This document shows, in pieces, positions 1-6,354 of a stretch of 35,960 nt of DNA. The stretch is from a virus, in IMG/VR virus record IMGVR_UViG_3300008110_006825, positions 1 to 35,960 of that record. One strand, 5' to 3'. The position numbers and the translations under genes were made by a program. Below the pieces are notes generated by a model. That model was not told where the DNA came from. It saw only the letters and a list, made by a program, of their open reading frames with translations, and searched no databases. How positions within the stretch are numbered: the stretch's first letter is position 1; the number at the start of each line of letters is the position of its first letter.

Positions 1-562
1 GTTGTAGGTCTCTTCTTCTTGACCGAACTTGTATCCATAGTTCTGTGACTCGTTCTCAGTAGTTTCACGAACCAGTGAAGAAGTCACCAGTGAACCGTGC
101 ATAGCACTGAAGAGTGAACCACCGAAGACACCAGCAACTCCAAGCATATGGAAGGGGTGCATCAGGATGTTATGTTCTGCCTGGAATACAAGCATATAGT
201 TGAAAGTACCAGAGATACCCAGAGGCATACCGTCAGAGAAAGAACCTTGACCGAAAGGATAAACCAGGAATACAGCAGTAGCAGCAGCAACAGGAGCACT
301 GTAAGCAACGCAGATCCAAGGACGCATACCAAGACGATAAGAGAGTTCCCACTCACGTCCCATATAAGAGAAAATACCGATGAGGAAGTGGAAGACTACC
401 AGTTGGTAAGGACCACCGTTATAGAGCCACTCATCAAGAGAAGCAGCTTCCCAAATGGGATAAAAATGCAAGCCGATGGCGTTGCTTGAAGGAATAACAG
501 CACCTGAAATGATGTTGTTTCCGTACATTAGAGAACCAGCAACTGGTTCACGAATCCCGTCG
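1..562 (-). CDS. psbA: Photosystem II D1 protein, exon 2 (partial)
   Basis: This is the downstream exon of phage psbA, running off the left edge of the window after about codon 247 of the usual 360. Visible D1 landmarks include [16 protein letters not shown] after the intron, the Tyr-Z region ([16 protein letters not shown], with the Mn-ligand Asp), the His-rich [14 protein letters not shown] stretch and AMHGSL, and the Q/E-rich loop GQEEETYN at the edge. D1 sits in the thylakoid membrane and is the fast-turnover subunit of the reaction centre, so a phage copy keeps photosynthesis going during infection. The exon boundary is chosen so that an Ile codon is split: exon 1 ends AT and exon 2 begins C GAC GGG, giving V-D-I-D-G-I as in other D1 proteins. 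Confidence 0.97.
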
Positions 563-569
563 CCTACAT

Positions 570-1022
570 CTAACAAACAACCATATCTTGTGACTTAGGT
601 TGCTTCTGTTGACGGATTTGATTTGCTCGTTTTGCGTTTTCTACTCTTCCACCATTTTCTACCCACTCTTTCCAAGTTTGTAGGTGAGAAATACATTCGG
701 TTATTCTTTCTCCTCTTCTTACCCCCATATAAGGAAGTATTTGTTGCAGAATAGATAAAACCTTTTCTTTTTCTCCGATGTGAAGTGTATAAACTTGTTT
801 ACCTGTTACAGTTTTTCTTGATGGTGAGAAGTATGGTTTATCTAAAAGTCTACTCAACCTTTGGATAATATCTTCATCTACCATAGAAACTTTGATAAAA
901 GGTGATGGTGGAGTTTTAGAAGTTTCGTAACGGTCTTTGGAACGATTATCTATTCCAAAGTATCCTTCACCTTCTAATAATCCAGCAATCCAAGCAACAT
1001 CAGTTTCAGTTAAGTCTAACAT
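570..1022 (-). CDS. Intron-encoded LAGLIDADG homing endonuclease
   Basis: A 150-residue protein with one LAGLIDADG motif near its N-terminus ([16 protein letters not shown], about residues 10-25), so it would work as a homodimer, as single-motif enzymes do. It lies wholly inside the psbA intron and stops 7 bases before the predicted 3' splice site, leaving the catalytic core upstream untouched. Its role would be to cut intronless psbA alleles and spread the intron. The ATG is preceded only by a weak AAGAG-like ribosome site, but a perfect late-promoter box sits 23 bases upstream of it, so it is probably translated from its own late transcript rather than from psbA mRNA. Confidence 0.88.
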   Translation of the reverse strand: MLDLTETDVAWIAGLLEGEGYFGIDNRSKDRYETSKTPPSPFIKVSMVDEDIIQRLSRLLDKPYFSPSRKTVTGKQVYTLHIGEKEKVLSILQQILPYMGVRRGERITECISHLQTWKEWVENGGRVENAKRANQIRQQKQPKSQDMVVC

Positions 1023-1044
1023 TTTACTCTTGCGTCTTCTGTAT

Positions 1045-1052
1045 TATTTATA
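1045..1052 (-). promoter_or_regulatory. Late promoter inside the intron (TATAAATA)
   Basis: A perfect T4 late promoter box, TATAAATA, points at the endonuclease ATG at 1022. It lies within a small inverted repeat (CTGTAT-aaata-ATACAG). T4 uses the same arrangement for I-TevI in the td intron, where an internal late promoter gives late-only expression of the endonuclease. Confidence 0.7.
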
Positions 1053-1276
1053 CAGCATTAGCAAGAAAAAGTCAACAGTAGATGTGTGGACTATATCTTC
1101 ACCCTTCATAGAAGGGGCTGGGCACTTAAACCTGTTATTAAGAGGACTGAACCTCTCAGGTAGTCTCTGAACCTTCCTCAAGTGTACTTGAGGCTTGGCT
1201 GCTGATTGCCTTTCGGTTTCCAGCATTTCACCCAGTTTCGTCAATACTCTTACGAGTAAGGGACACCGATTAGTTA

Positions 1277-1455
1277 ATGTCTACGGGAGGAGCCGCAATA
1301 AATGCGACGACGAAACAAATAGTTGCAGCAAGTAGTGTCGGAATCATAAGGGTTCCAAACCACCCGACGTACAACCTATTATCAGTTGACGTAATCCAGT
1401 TACAAAACTGTTCCCAAGTATTTGATTGTCGTTGTTGTGAAATTGTAGCAGTCAT
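1277..1455 (-). CDS. psbA: Photosystem II D1 protein, exon 1
   Basis: The N-terminal 59 codons of D1 plus two bases of the split Ile codon. Visible landmarks are the [20 protein letters not shown] start typical of cyanobacterial D1 and the first membrane helix ([19 protein letters not shown]), ending AAPPVDI. Without splicing the reading frame stops shortly after the exon. The ATG at 1455 is fixed by alignment to the D1 N-terminus in memory. Confidence 0.97.
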
Positions 1456-1479
1456 TTTTCGTTAAAGGGTAAGTAAAAG

Positions 1480-1531
1480 TCCAGGGGGTTCTGGATGTTA
1501 CAATATTCCCCACACCACCCTCCAGTGTGGG
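1480..1531 (-). promoter_or_regulatory. Hairpins in the psbA leader
   Basis: The roughly 165-base leader between the psbA promoter and ATG contains two inverted repeats. One is CCCACAC/GTGTGGG (1509-1515 with 1525-1531, loop of 9). The other is TCCAG/CTGGA (1480-1484 with 1491-1495, loop of 6), close to the start codon. They could stabilise the mRNA or control translation; neither has a U-run typical of a terminator. Confidence 0.4.
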
Positions 1532-1619
1532 TATGAGAGACTGTGTTTAACCTCCCCATAGGTCTCGGTTGAAAGAGGACAAGAATTAAGAACCTGTTAC
1601 ATTTCTTAACCCGTTGATG

Positions 1620-1653
1620 TATTTATCATAACACTTCTTCACAGACCTGTCAA
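1620..1653 (-). promoter_or_regulatory. psbA composite promoter
   Basis: On the minus strand TTGACA (1648-1653) and TATGAT (1625-1630) are separated by exactly 17 bases, a near-perfect housekeeping-sigma promoter. The -10 runs straight into GATAAATA (1620-1627), a late-promoter-like box. The same overlapped layout occurs before the porin gene at 9603-9636. Confidence 0.75.
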
Positions 1654-1688
1654 CCCTCCTAAATACTCTTGCATCATAAGGACTACTA

Positions 1689-1790
1689 ATGTCTAAGTCG
1701 CCTAACAAGAAGTCCAAGAAAGGACATTCAAAACAAAATCAAGGTAATGCGACTGCAAAAAAAGCAAAAAACGGTGGTAAGAAAAAGTGA
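1689..1790 (+). CDS. Lys-rich 33-aa protein
   Basis: A tiny, very basic protein starting MSKSPNKKSKKGHSKQ, with about a third of its residues lysine and no hydrophobic segment. AAGGAC lies just before the ATG as a ribosome site and a TAAATA element lies about 25 bases upstream. It is the first gene of a plus-strand block whose neighbours are packed with almost no spacing. The composition suggests nucleic-acid binding, but that is inference; I do not recognise a family. Confidence 0.6.
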   Translation: MSKSPNKKSKKGHSKQNQGNATAKKAKNGGKKK

Positions 1791-1799
1791 GGTGTCACC

Positions 1800-1991
1800 T
1801 TGCCGCGAGAATGGAATACACCCAAGCGTGAACCTTGGAACGCACCAATACATAACATTCTAAAAGCAATAGACAATCACACTCAAGAATACTTCAAGAG
1901 TGGTGATTTGTGGCACCTACAAAAAGCAGATATGTTGAGAAACTATCTCCACGAACTCAAGACTTGGATACACAAGGAAGAGGGTAGATAA
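1800..1991 (+). CDS. Conserved phage hypothetical, 63 aa (TTG start)
   Basis: A soluble 63-residue protein (PREWNTPKREPWNAPIHNI at the start, KTWIHKEEGR at the end), predicted to be mostly helical. The start is TTG at 1800: GAGGTG lies 5 bases before it, and the only nearby ATG is in another frame. I recall similar small proteins with the NTPKREPWNAPIHNI pattern in T4-like cyanophages but know of no function. It begins 9 bases after the preceding stop, so the two are probably co-transcribed. Confidence 0.75.
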   Translation: MPREWNTPKREPWNAPIHNILKAIDNHTQEYFKSGDLWHLQKADMLRNYLHELKTWIHKEEGR

Positions 1992-2005
1992 ATATTTCAA
2001 AAACG

Positions 2006-2218
2006 ATGAACTTTCAAATCAATATGGGAACTATAGCAACTTCTGTTCTTGGTGCCGCAATTATTGGAGGTTTTACTGGTTTTTGGACAGTTTCACAAAA
2101 TACTCTTGTGAATACTAAAGATGTTGAAAGAGTGAAACAAGAAGTTCAAGAACTAAAACAAGAACAACAAAAAACTCAAGATATTTTATATCAAATTCTA
2201 AGAGAAGTTAAAAAGTGA
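2006..2218 (+). CDS. Small membrane-anchored coiled-coil protein
   Basis: Seventy residues. An N-terminal hydrophobic segment (TSVLGAAIIGGFTGFWTV, about residues 12-29) is followed by a highly charged heptad-like region (VERVKQEVQELKQEQQK) that should form a coiled coil. This is a membrane anchor with a helical rod, of unknown role. GATAAATA at 1987-1994 overlaps the end of the preceding gene, but it sits too near the ATG to leave much of a leader. The stop overlaps the GTG start of the next small gene. Confidence 0.7.
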   Translation: MNFQINMGTIATSVLGAAIIGGFTGFWTVSQNTLVNTKDVERVKQEVQELKQEQQKTQDILYQILREVKK

Positions 2219-2355
2219 AAGATGTCGTTTGGTCTGTTAATATTTTACTCGGCATTTGTTTGATTGGTGTTGCTTGGGTCATTTATAAAATCCTACTCAT
2301 CGCAAATCAGGAAAATGTATCAGTACAAAATAAAGAAGATTCACAGAGTCATTGA
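2215..2355 (+). CDS. 46-aa single-pass membrane protein (GTG start)
   Basis: A short frame opening with GTG at 2215, in a GTGA overlap with the preceding stop. It encodes KDVVWSVNILLGICLIGVAW, then a hydrophobic run to about residue 30 and a polar tail. Its last 41 bases overlap the start of the nuclease gene in another frame. The hydrophobic helix, the translational coupling and the otherwise unused 96-base gap support it. No family recognised. Confidence 0.5.
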   Translation: MKDVVWSVNILLGICLIGVAWVIYKILLIANQENVSVQNKEDSQSH

Positions 2356-2656
2356 CGGAGACACTGTTGATTTAGATATTGATTTAGGATTTAGCATTAC
2401 ACTCAGACAAAGAGTTCGTCTCAAAGATATTGATGCAGCAGAGACAAGAACTAAAGACTTAGAAGAAAAGAAAAAAGGTATTGATGCAAGACTTTGGTTA
2501 GAAAAAGAACTTGCAAAAGAAGGTGACTGGATCATCGAAACGCATAAAGAAGACAAGTACGGAAGAATACTTGGTGTTCTCTATTGTGTCGGTGATCCAG
2601 TCACTGTAAATGAAAGAATGTTGAATGAAGGAATTGCTTATCCTTACATACTATGA
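2315..2656 (+). CDS. Staphylococcal-nuclease-like (TNase) endonuclease
   Basis: A 113-residue SNase-fold protein. Diagnostic motifs are VIDGDTVDLDIDLGF near the N-terminus (first Asp cluster, Ca2+ site), RVRLKDIDAAETR (catalytic Arg and acidic residues) and the C-terminal KYGRILGVLYC (second Arg) with VNERMLNEGIAYPY. It has no signal peptide, so it should act in the cytoplasm, perhaps in host DNA or RNA breakdown. The frame stays open 17 codons further upstream, but the ATG at 2315 follows CAGGAAA and gives the usual family N-terminus. The 3' end overlaps the convergent repeat-protein gene by 13 bases. Confidence 0.85.
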   Translation: MYQYKIKKIHRVIDGDTVDLDIDLGFSITLRQRVRLKDIDAAETRTKDLEEKKKGIDARLWLEKELAKEGDWIIETHKEDKYGRILGVLYCVGDPVTVNERMLNEGIAYPYIL

Positions 2657-4011
2657 GGTCCGTGATCAAAATGATCCATAGGATGGTCAAAGTGATCAAA
2701 GTGAACTTCAGGCAAATTATCTAATACAACATCAGGAATATGAGTATCAAAATTATCAAGAGGATGCTCGTTAGGAATTTCGTGAGTATTAATATCATTT
2801 AGATCTACTGGATTTTCTTCTAAGAATCTTCCAACAAAATCATCATAATGTTCACTTGGAGACTGATCATTTTCAGCGTTATTGTGATTGAGGGAATTAC
2901 CTGGAGCATCATCATCTCCATTCCCCCATCCATTATTTTGCTGTTCATCAGGTTTTCCTCCACCATTTCCATTATCTCCTCCATTACCAGGAGGATCTTT
3001 TGGATCATTATTTTGTCCTCCGTCATTTTTTGAATCGCCTGGAGGTTGGTTTGGTTCGGGATCTTGTCCATCTTGGTGATTACCTTTGCCTGGATTGTCT
3101 GATGCTCCTGTCTCACCATCCCAAGGGGAATTGCCTACATCTTTATCATTACCAGGATTACCCCCACCAGGTTCCTCTGGATCTTCAGGTTCCTCTGGAT
3201 CTTCAGGTTCCTCTGGATCTTCAGGTTCCTCTGGATCTTCAGGTTCCTCTGGATCTTCAGGTTCTTCAGGTTCCTCTGGATCTTCAGGTTCCTCTGGATC
3301 TTCAGGTTCTTCAGGTTCCTCTGGATCTTCAGGTTCCTCTGGATCTTCAGGTTCCTCTGGATCTTCAGGTTCTTCAGGTTCCTCTGGATCTTCAGGTTCC
3401 TCTGGATCTTCAGGATCTTCAGGATCTTCAGGATCTTCTGGATCAGGATCTTCAGGATCTTCAGGATCTTCAGGATCTTCTGGTGGTGGAGGTGGTAGGG
3501 GATCCTCTGGATCTTCAGGATCTTCTGGTGGTGGAGGTGGTAGGGGATCCTCTGGATCTTCAGGATCAACTGGGGGGTCTACAGGAGGTTCTGGATCAAC
3601 AGGTGGATCTACCACATCTTCTTCGATAGGTGGTCCATCACTATTGCTAGAACTATCAGGAACAATATTATTCCCAGGTAAACTGCTAATAACGACATTT
3701 GCGTTTCTTACAGGAGTTGTTGAGTCTATTCGTATGTTTTCAACTTCTGGAATATTTCTATTCACAAAAGAAATATTATCCCCAGAAGACCCATAAACGT
3801 CCTGAGGAATAATGTCGTTTAATATTGGAGATGTTACTTCTACTTCAGGAACATTTACAGAATTAACCTGCTCAACTGGAGTATTATCTTCACCAATTCC
3901 TACAGGTGTATATCCATTAGGATACCTAGATGCAGCATTAGGATCATAAGGGATAGTATCCTGTATTTGCTGATTTGACTTTTGCAGTTCTTCAAGTTGA
4001 AATTCATCCAT
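2644..4011 (-). CDS. Pro/Glu/Asp repeat protein, acidic and disordered
   Basis: A 455-residue protein with three zones. Residues 1 to about 130 are of ordinary, Asn/Val/Pro-rich composition. Residues about 130-285 are almost only P, E and D, in units such as PEDPEE and PEEPED, preceded by PLPPPPPEDP blocks. The rest is Gly/Asn/Asp-rich and ends in a His/Asp-rich tail (DHFDHPMDHFDHG). It should be extremely acidic and unfolded. The tail could bind metal. A GAGGTG ribosome site and a late-promoter box lie just upstream, so it is probably made late and may be structural (a spacer or fibre-associated protein). It has no signal peptide, and the family is not recognised. Confidence 0.8.
   Translation of the reverse strand: MDEFQLEELQKSNQQIQDTIPYDPNAASRYPNGYTPVGIGEDNTPVEQVNSVNVPEVEVTSPILNDIIPQDVYGSSGDNISFVNRNIPEVENIRIDSTTPVRNANVVISSLPGNNIVPDSSSNSDGPPIEEDVVDPPVDPEPPVDPPVDPEDPEDPLPPPPPEDPEDPEDPLPPPPPEDPEDPEDPEDPDPEDPEDPEDPEDPEEPEDPEEPEEPEDPEEPEDPEEPEDPEEPEEPEDPEEPEDPEEPEEPEDPEEPEDPEEPEDPEEPEDPEEPEDPEEPGGGNPGNDKDVGNSPWDGETGASDNPGKGNHQDGQDPEPNQPPGDSKNDGGQNNDPKDPPGNGGDNGNGGGKPDEQQNNGWGNGDDDAPGNSLNHNNAENDQSPSEHYDDFVGRFLEENPVDLNDINTHEIPNEHPLDNFDTHIPDVVLDNLPEVHFDHFDHPMDHFDHGPHSM
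3168..3480 (-). repeat. 18/27-bp tandem repeat (minisatellite) in CDS
   Basis: On the plus strand the unit GGATCTTCAGGTTCCTCT (18 bp) is repeated in tandem, with 27-bp variants that gain GGTTCTTCA, and then 9-bp GGATCTTCA units toward 3480. All lengths are multiples of 9, so unit gain or loss keeps the reading frame and only changes the length of the PED/PEE tract. A copy of GGTGGTGGAGGTGGTAGGGG also occurs twice just beyond (3481-3545). Confidence 0.9.
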
Positions 4012-4040
4012 AATAATAACACCTCAATAAAGTCTATTGT

Positions 4041-4048
4041 TATTTATT
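4041..4048 (-). promoter_or_regulatory. Late promoter for the repeat protein (AATAAATA)
   Basis: AATAAATA on the minus strand lies about 30 bases before the repeat-protein ATG and directly abuts the lysozyme stop codon. One mismatch from T4 TATAAATA. Confidence 0.5.
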
Positions 4049-4522
4049 TTAAGTTCTTTTCCAAAGATCACCCTCTGCTTTTCTTCTTCTTGCTAATCCT
4101 GCCTCTACATTACTTCCAGGATTTCGGTAAAGATATAAAGCATCAGGAACTTTATCCCATTCCTTATTCTTTAATACTCTAGTTATGGTATTAAAATTGG
4201 AACCCCCGTAGAAATGAGCACCAAGATTATAAGCAAAAGAAAGAAGTGCTCCTTGTTGATTTTCATTCATCTCATTCCAATAAAGGATTTTTTGTAGTGC
4301 AGGAATAAATTTTGTTTCAATATCAAACATTAACAGATCATCTGCTTCCTGTTGTGTAATGGTATTACCCATCATAAATCCAGTTCCATCTTTTCTGCGA
4401 GTAGAACCCCAACCTATTGTGATTGGAGCACCTCCAGTCAAAGGATCTGGATATGCTCTTAATTTACATCCTTCAAATGCTTTTATCAGTTCTACCCCTT
4501 TAACTGGAATAGAACTAATTAC
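4049..4522 (-). CDS. GH24 lysozyme domain, probably made by -1 frameshift
   Basis: A 157-codon stretch encoding a complete GH24 muramidase: LIKAFEGCKLRAYPDP (catalytic Glu in FEG, Asp in YPD), then APITIGWGST (catalytic Thr), the ALLSFAYNLGAHF core and the C-terminal GLARRRKAEGDLW. It would cut the host peptidoglycan glycan strand at lysis. The frame has no ATG, GTG or TTG upstream of the catalytic Glu; the first possible start (TTG at 4441) is already past Glu and Asp. It opens exactly at the slippery site that ends the upstream peptidase gene, so the product is best read as the C-terminal half of a peptidase-lysozyme fusion of about 390 residues. Confidence 0.85.
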   Translation of the reverse strand, partial: VISSIPVKGVELIKAFEGCKLRAYPDPLTGGAPITIGWGSTRRKDGTGFMMGNTITQQEADDLLMFDIETKFIPALQKILYWNEMNENQQGALLSFAYNLGAHFYGGSNFNTITRVLKNKEWDKVPDALYLYRNPGSNVEAGLARRRKAEGDLWKRT

Positions 4523-4528
4523 TTTTTT
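4485..4528 (-). promoter_or_regulatory. Programmed -1 frameshift signal (A AAA AAG + stem-loop)
   Basis: The peptidase frame ends GCA AAA AAG TAA, which contains the slippery heptamer A AAA AAG (4522-4528), the one used by E. coli dnaX, immediately before the stop. Five bases downstream is a perfect 7-bp stem (AGTTCTA/TAGAACT) around a 15-base loop; it extends to 10 bp with one T.G pair. Slipping back one base continues GTA ATT AGT into the lysozyme frame with no stop. Confidence 0.75.
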
Positions 4529-5220
4529 GCATCAAAAATACGACCCCATCCAGTTCTATCTTTTCCTTTATCCAACCAACGTTGCATTAAATCTGATTTC
4601 TTATATACAGCACCTTTACCATTTGTAACTGGTCCTGTATATCCATCGTTGAGAGAACCATAAGGATCATTTACAACATAATCATCACCTTTCTTACCGA
4701 TCACTACAAGTAAGTGCCCGCCAGTAGGTGCAGATAAAGAACCGCGATGAAGAATCCCGATAACGACAGGTCTCCCAGCGGCAAGCTCACGATCAAGATC
4801 AGCAAAAGAAAGATTGTAAACAAATCGTGACTTAATACCATAACCTTCCAAAACTTTTGTTTGGACGGTGTGATCAGTCGTATCACCAATTGCGAATACC
4901 TTTTGAATATAGGCATCATCGCCTGTTGCTCCCTGAAGTGTGCCTGGTTTGAAATACTCTAGACACATCGCACAAGAAGATGAATTACAGGTTCTTTGTG
5001 CATCTCTGTAATTATCTGTTTGTGGGAACCAAGGAACATTAAGAACTCCTGGAACTACGGGTTCTACTTTTAACCTATAAATTTTTACCCAACTCGTTTC
5101 ATCATCAAGCAAGTCTGGATTTTTAGATTCCAAATCCTTTTCAAACTGCTCTACTGCTGCAACGTGCTTTGGATTTTTAGGATCGTAGTGTAAAAAGAAA
5201 TTATGGAGATCTATTTTCAT
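4519..5220 (-). CDS. C39-like cysteine peptidase
   Basis: A 233-residue protein whose residues 60-215 look like the C39-like peptidase family 2. They hold NVPWFPQTDNYRDAQRTCNS (oxyanion Gln and candidate catalytic Cys region), GGHLLVVIG (catalytic His) and VVNDPYGS (Asp). In phages such domains are usually attached to lysins or virion proteins and may cut peptide cross-links or protein. The first 60 residues are charged and helical. A late-promoter box lies 23-30 bases before the ATG. The gene ends in the slippery heptamer, so ribosomes would make both this protein and a longer form with a lysozyme domain. Confidence 0.8.
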   Translation of the reverse strand: MKIDLHNFFLHYDPKNPKHVAAVEQFEKDLESKNPDLLDDETSWVKIYRLKVEPVVPGVLNVPWFPQTDNYRDAQRTCNSSSCAMCLEYFKPGTLQGATGDDAYIQKVFAIGDTTDHTVQTKVLEGYGIKSRFVYNLSFADLDRELAAGRPVVIGILHRGSLSAPTGGHLLVVIGKKGDDYVVNDPYGSLNDGYTGPVTNGKGAVYKKSDLMQRWLDKGKDRTGWGRIFDAKK

Positions 5221-5242
5221 ATCTTTACCTATTCAGTAAATT

Positions 5243-5250
5243 TATTTATT
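5243..5250 (-). promoter_or_regulatory. Late promoter for the peptidase-lysozyme (AATAAATA)
   Basis: AATAAATA on the minus strand, directly downstream of the peroxiredoxin terminator and 23 bases before the peptidase ATG. Placement between a terminator and a probable lysis gene supports a real promoter. Confidence 0.55.
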
Positions 5251-5254
5251 AAAA

Positions 5255-5276
5255 AAGGAGGGTTTTAACCCTCCTT
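5255..5276 (-). terminator. Rho-independent terminator after the peroxiredoxin gene
   Basis: Stem AAGGAGGG/CCCTCCTT with a short TTTTAA-type loop, followed on the minus strand by six Ts. It begins 5 bases after the peroxiredoxin stop. Confidence 0.85.
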
Positions 5277-5281
5277 CTAAA

Positions 5282-5812
5282 TCACACAAGTTCTTTTTCT
5301 AGAATTGTAGATTTTACATAATCCAGAACTGATTCTGGAGTTGTTACATCATAAGGATCGGTATCGGCATTATCACGTTTACCTTCTTCAATGAAGATTT
5401 TTTCGATAATACGATCATTTACCACAGCAGCGTAACGCCAACTGCGCTCACCGAAGCCAAGATTCGACTTATTGACGAGCATACCCATACTACGGGTGAA
5501 ATGTGCGTTTCCATCGGGAATCAGTTTTACGTTTTGAATGTTTTGATCTTGCGCCCAGGCATTCATTACAAAACCATCATTCACAGAAATACAATAGATT
5601 TCATCAATACCAAGTGCCTTGAACTCCTCATACTTCTCTTCAAACCCAGGAAGTTGGTATGCAGAGCAAGTAGGAGTGAATGCACCAGGCAGAGAGAAGA
5701 TAACTACCTTCTTACCATCAAAAAGTTCGGAAGCAGGACGAGTTACAAACTCACCAGACTCACGGAACACGAACTCAACTTCGTGGGGAATTTGATAGTT
5801 TTCAACACGCAT
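5282..5812 (-). CDS. Type II (Prx5-like) peroxiredoxin
   Basis: A 176-residue thiol peroxidase that would reduce hydrogen or alkyl peroxides. The core motif PGAFTPTCSAYQLPGF holds the peroxidatic Cys, and the downstream VNDGFVMNAWAQDQ, LIPDGNAHFTRSMGM and GFGERSWRYAAVV segments are typical of the family. The ATG at 5812 is preferred because GGAGG lies 5 bases before it. The frame is open to an ATG at 5860, but that has no ribosome site and would add a Lys-rich extension. The gene lies beside the photosynthesis genes, where peroxide stress in high light is the likely need. A terminator follows directly. Confidence 0.9.
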   Translation of the reverse strand: MRVENYQIPHEVEFVFRESGEFVTRPASELFDGKKVVIFSLPGAFTPTCSAYQLPGFEEKYEEFKALGIDEIYCISVNDGFVMNAWAQDQNIQNVKLIPDGNAHFTRSMGMLVNKSNLGFGERSWRYAAVVNDRIIEKIFIEEGKRDNADTDPYDVTTPESVLDYVKSTILEKELV

Positions 5813-5876
5813 TTTAACCTCCATAGTATTTTCTTTGTTTTTCCTAAAAATATTAAACATAATTATAAGTTATTAA

Positions 5877-5996
5877 TCAGAATACGCCAGGGATGATTTG
5901 ACCTGTCGTGAGATACGAAGCAGTTGCAGCAATGAAACCAATCATCGCAGCACGACCGTTCAGTTTTTCAGCAGCATCAGTAAACAGTTTGTTCAT
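5877..5996 (-). CDS. hli: High-light-inducible protein, short form
   Basis: A 39-residue HLIP with the chlorophyll-binding helix EKLNGRAAMIGFIAATASYL and the usual phage ending LTTGQIIPGVF. It is a single thylakoid membrane helix that binds chlorophyll and protects photosystems from excess light. Its ATG overlaps the stop of the 91-aa gene upstream (ATGA), making it the last gene of a four-gene coupled unit starting at 6548. Confidence 0.95.
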   Translation of the reverse strand: MNKLFTDAAEKLNGRAAMIGFIAATASYLTTGQIIPGVF

Positions 5997-6268
5997 TTGT
6001 TTTCTCCTTGATATGGATGTTGTTGTTTAAGTTCTGGATTAGGTTGTGAGAAAACCATAGGACTTCTGGTTTTATTTTTGATCACAATGAAAGCATCATT
6101 CTGATAGGTTACAGTCCCAAATAGTTTTGCCCACTTTGCATTAGCATCTGGATGAGTTGCAGTTCCAGTTACTGCTACACCACCGATTTCAACAGAAAGT
6201 TCATCATCGGTATCCCATCCAAGTTTTTCAAGGGCAAGAGCAAACTGCCCCAACATATTAGCACTCAT
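5993..6268 (-). CDS. Conserved hypothetical, 91 aa, between hli genes
   Basis: A soluble 91-residue protein (MSANMLGQFALALEKLGWDT at the start), probably alpha/beta, with no Cys pairs, signal or membrane segment. It is coupled on both sides by ATGA overlaps: to a 28-aa membrane peptide upstream and to hli downstream. This strict coupling inside an hli unit hints at a role in photosystem or pigment handling, but the family is not recognised. Confidence 0.8.
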   Translation of the reverse strand: MSANMLGQFALALEKLGWDTDDELSVEIGGVAVTGTATHPDANAKWAKLFGTVTYQNDAFIVIKNKTRSPMVFSQPNPELKQQHPYQGENK

Positions 6269-6354
6269 CAGTAAGTTTCTACGACCTTCTCAACAGCATA
6301 ACTCAAGAGTACTAAAAAAGCAACTCCCGTAAAGGTGAAGATTGTTTCAGTCAT
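6268..6354 (-). CDS. 28-aa membrane peptide in the hli operon
   Basis: A minimal protein, MTETIFTFTGVAFLVLLSYA followed by VEKVVETY: one hydrophobic helix with a short charged C-terminus. Its ATG overlaps the stop of the longer hli gene, and its stop overlaps the ATG of the 91-aa gene. The size and shape resemble the small one-helix subunits of photosystem II or cytochrome b6f, but I cannot match it to a named one. Confidence 0.65.
   Translation of the reverse strand: MTETIFTFTGVAFLVLLSYAVEKVVETY

Larger units (their letters stand above)
563..1276 (-). ncRNA. Group I intron in psbA
   Basis: About 714 bases interrupt psbA after the V-D codons. The first 250 or so bases of the intron carry group I core signatures in order: AATCAGCAGCCAAGCC (P/Q-like), GTTCAGAGACTA (R-like) and AAGATATAGTCC (S-like). 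The proposed 5' splice site follows a U and the intron ends in G, as group I introns require, and this choice restores the conserved D1 reading frame. The 3' part is filled by an endonuclease gene. Self-splicing psbA introns are known in marine cyanophages such as S-PM2; the exact helices and subgroup were not folded here. Confidence 0.9.

Noticed and set aside
148-489. 113-codon plus-strand frame over psbA
   Set aside because: Antisense of the strongly conserved D1 exon 2.
1044-1244. 66-codon minus-strand frame in the intron
   Set aside because: It coincides with the group I catalytic core (P, Q, R and S elements), so its sequence is constrained by RNA structure, not protein.
1986-1994. GATAAATA as promoter for the gene at 2006
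   Set aside because: Only about 11 bases separate it from the ATG, leaving almost no leader, and it overlaps the preceding stop codon; kept only as a remark.
3168-3480. CRISPR array
   Set aside because: The repeats are directly adjacent 18/27-bp coding units without unique spacers.
3086-3796. Long plus-strand open frame of Gly-Ser repeats (and a Leu/Gln/Val-rich one)
   Set aside because: These are the other-strand readings of the 9-bp-multiple repeat in the Pro/Glu/Asp protein. They have no ribosome site, and the minus-strand gene has a promoter, ribosome site and non-repeat ends.
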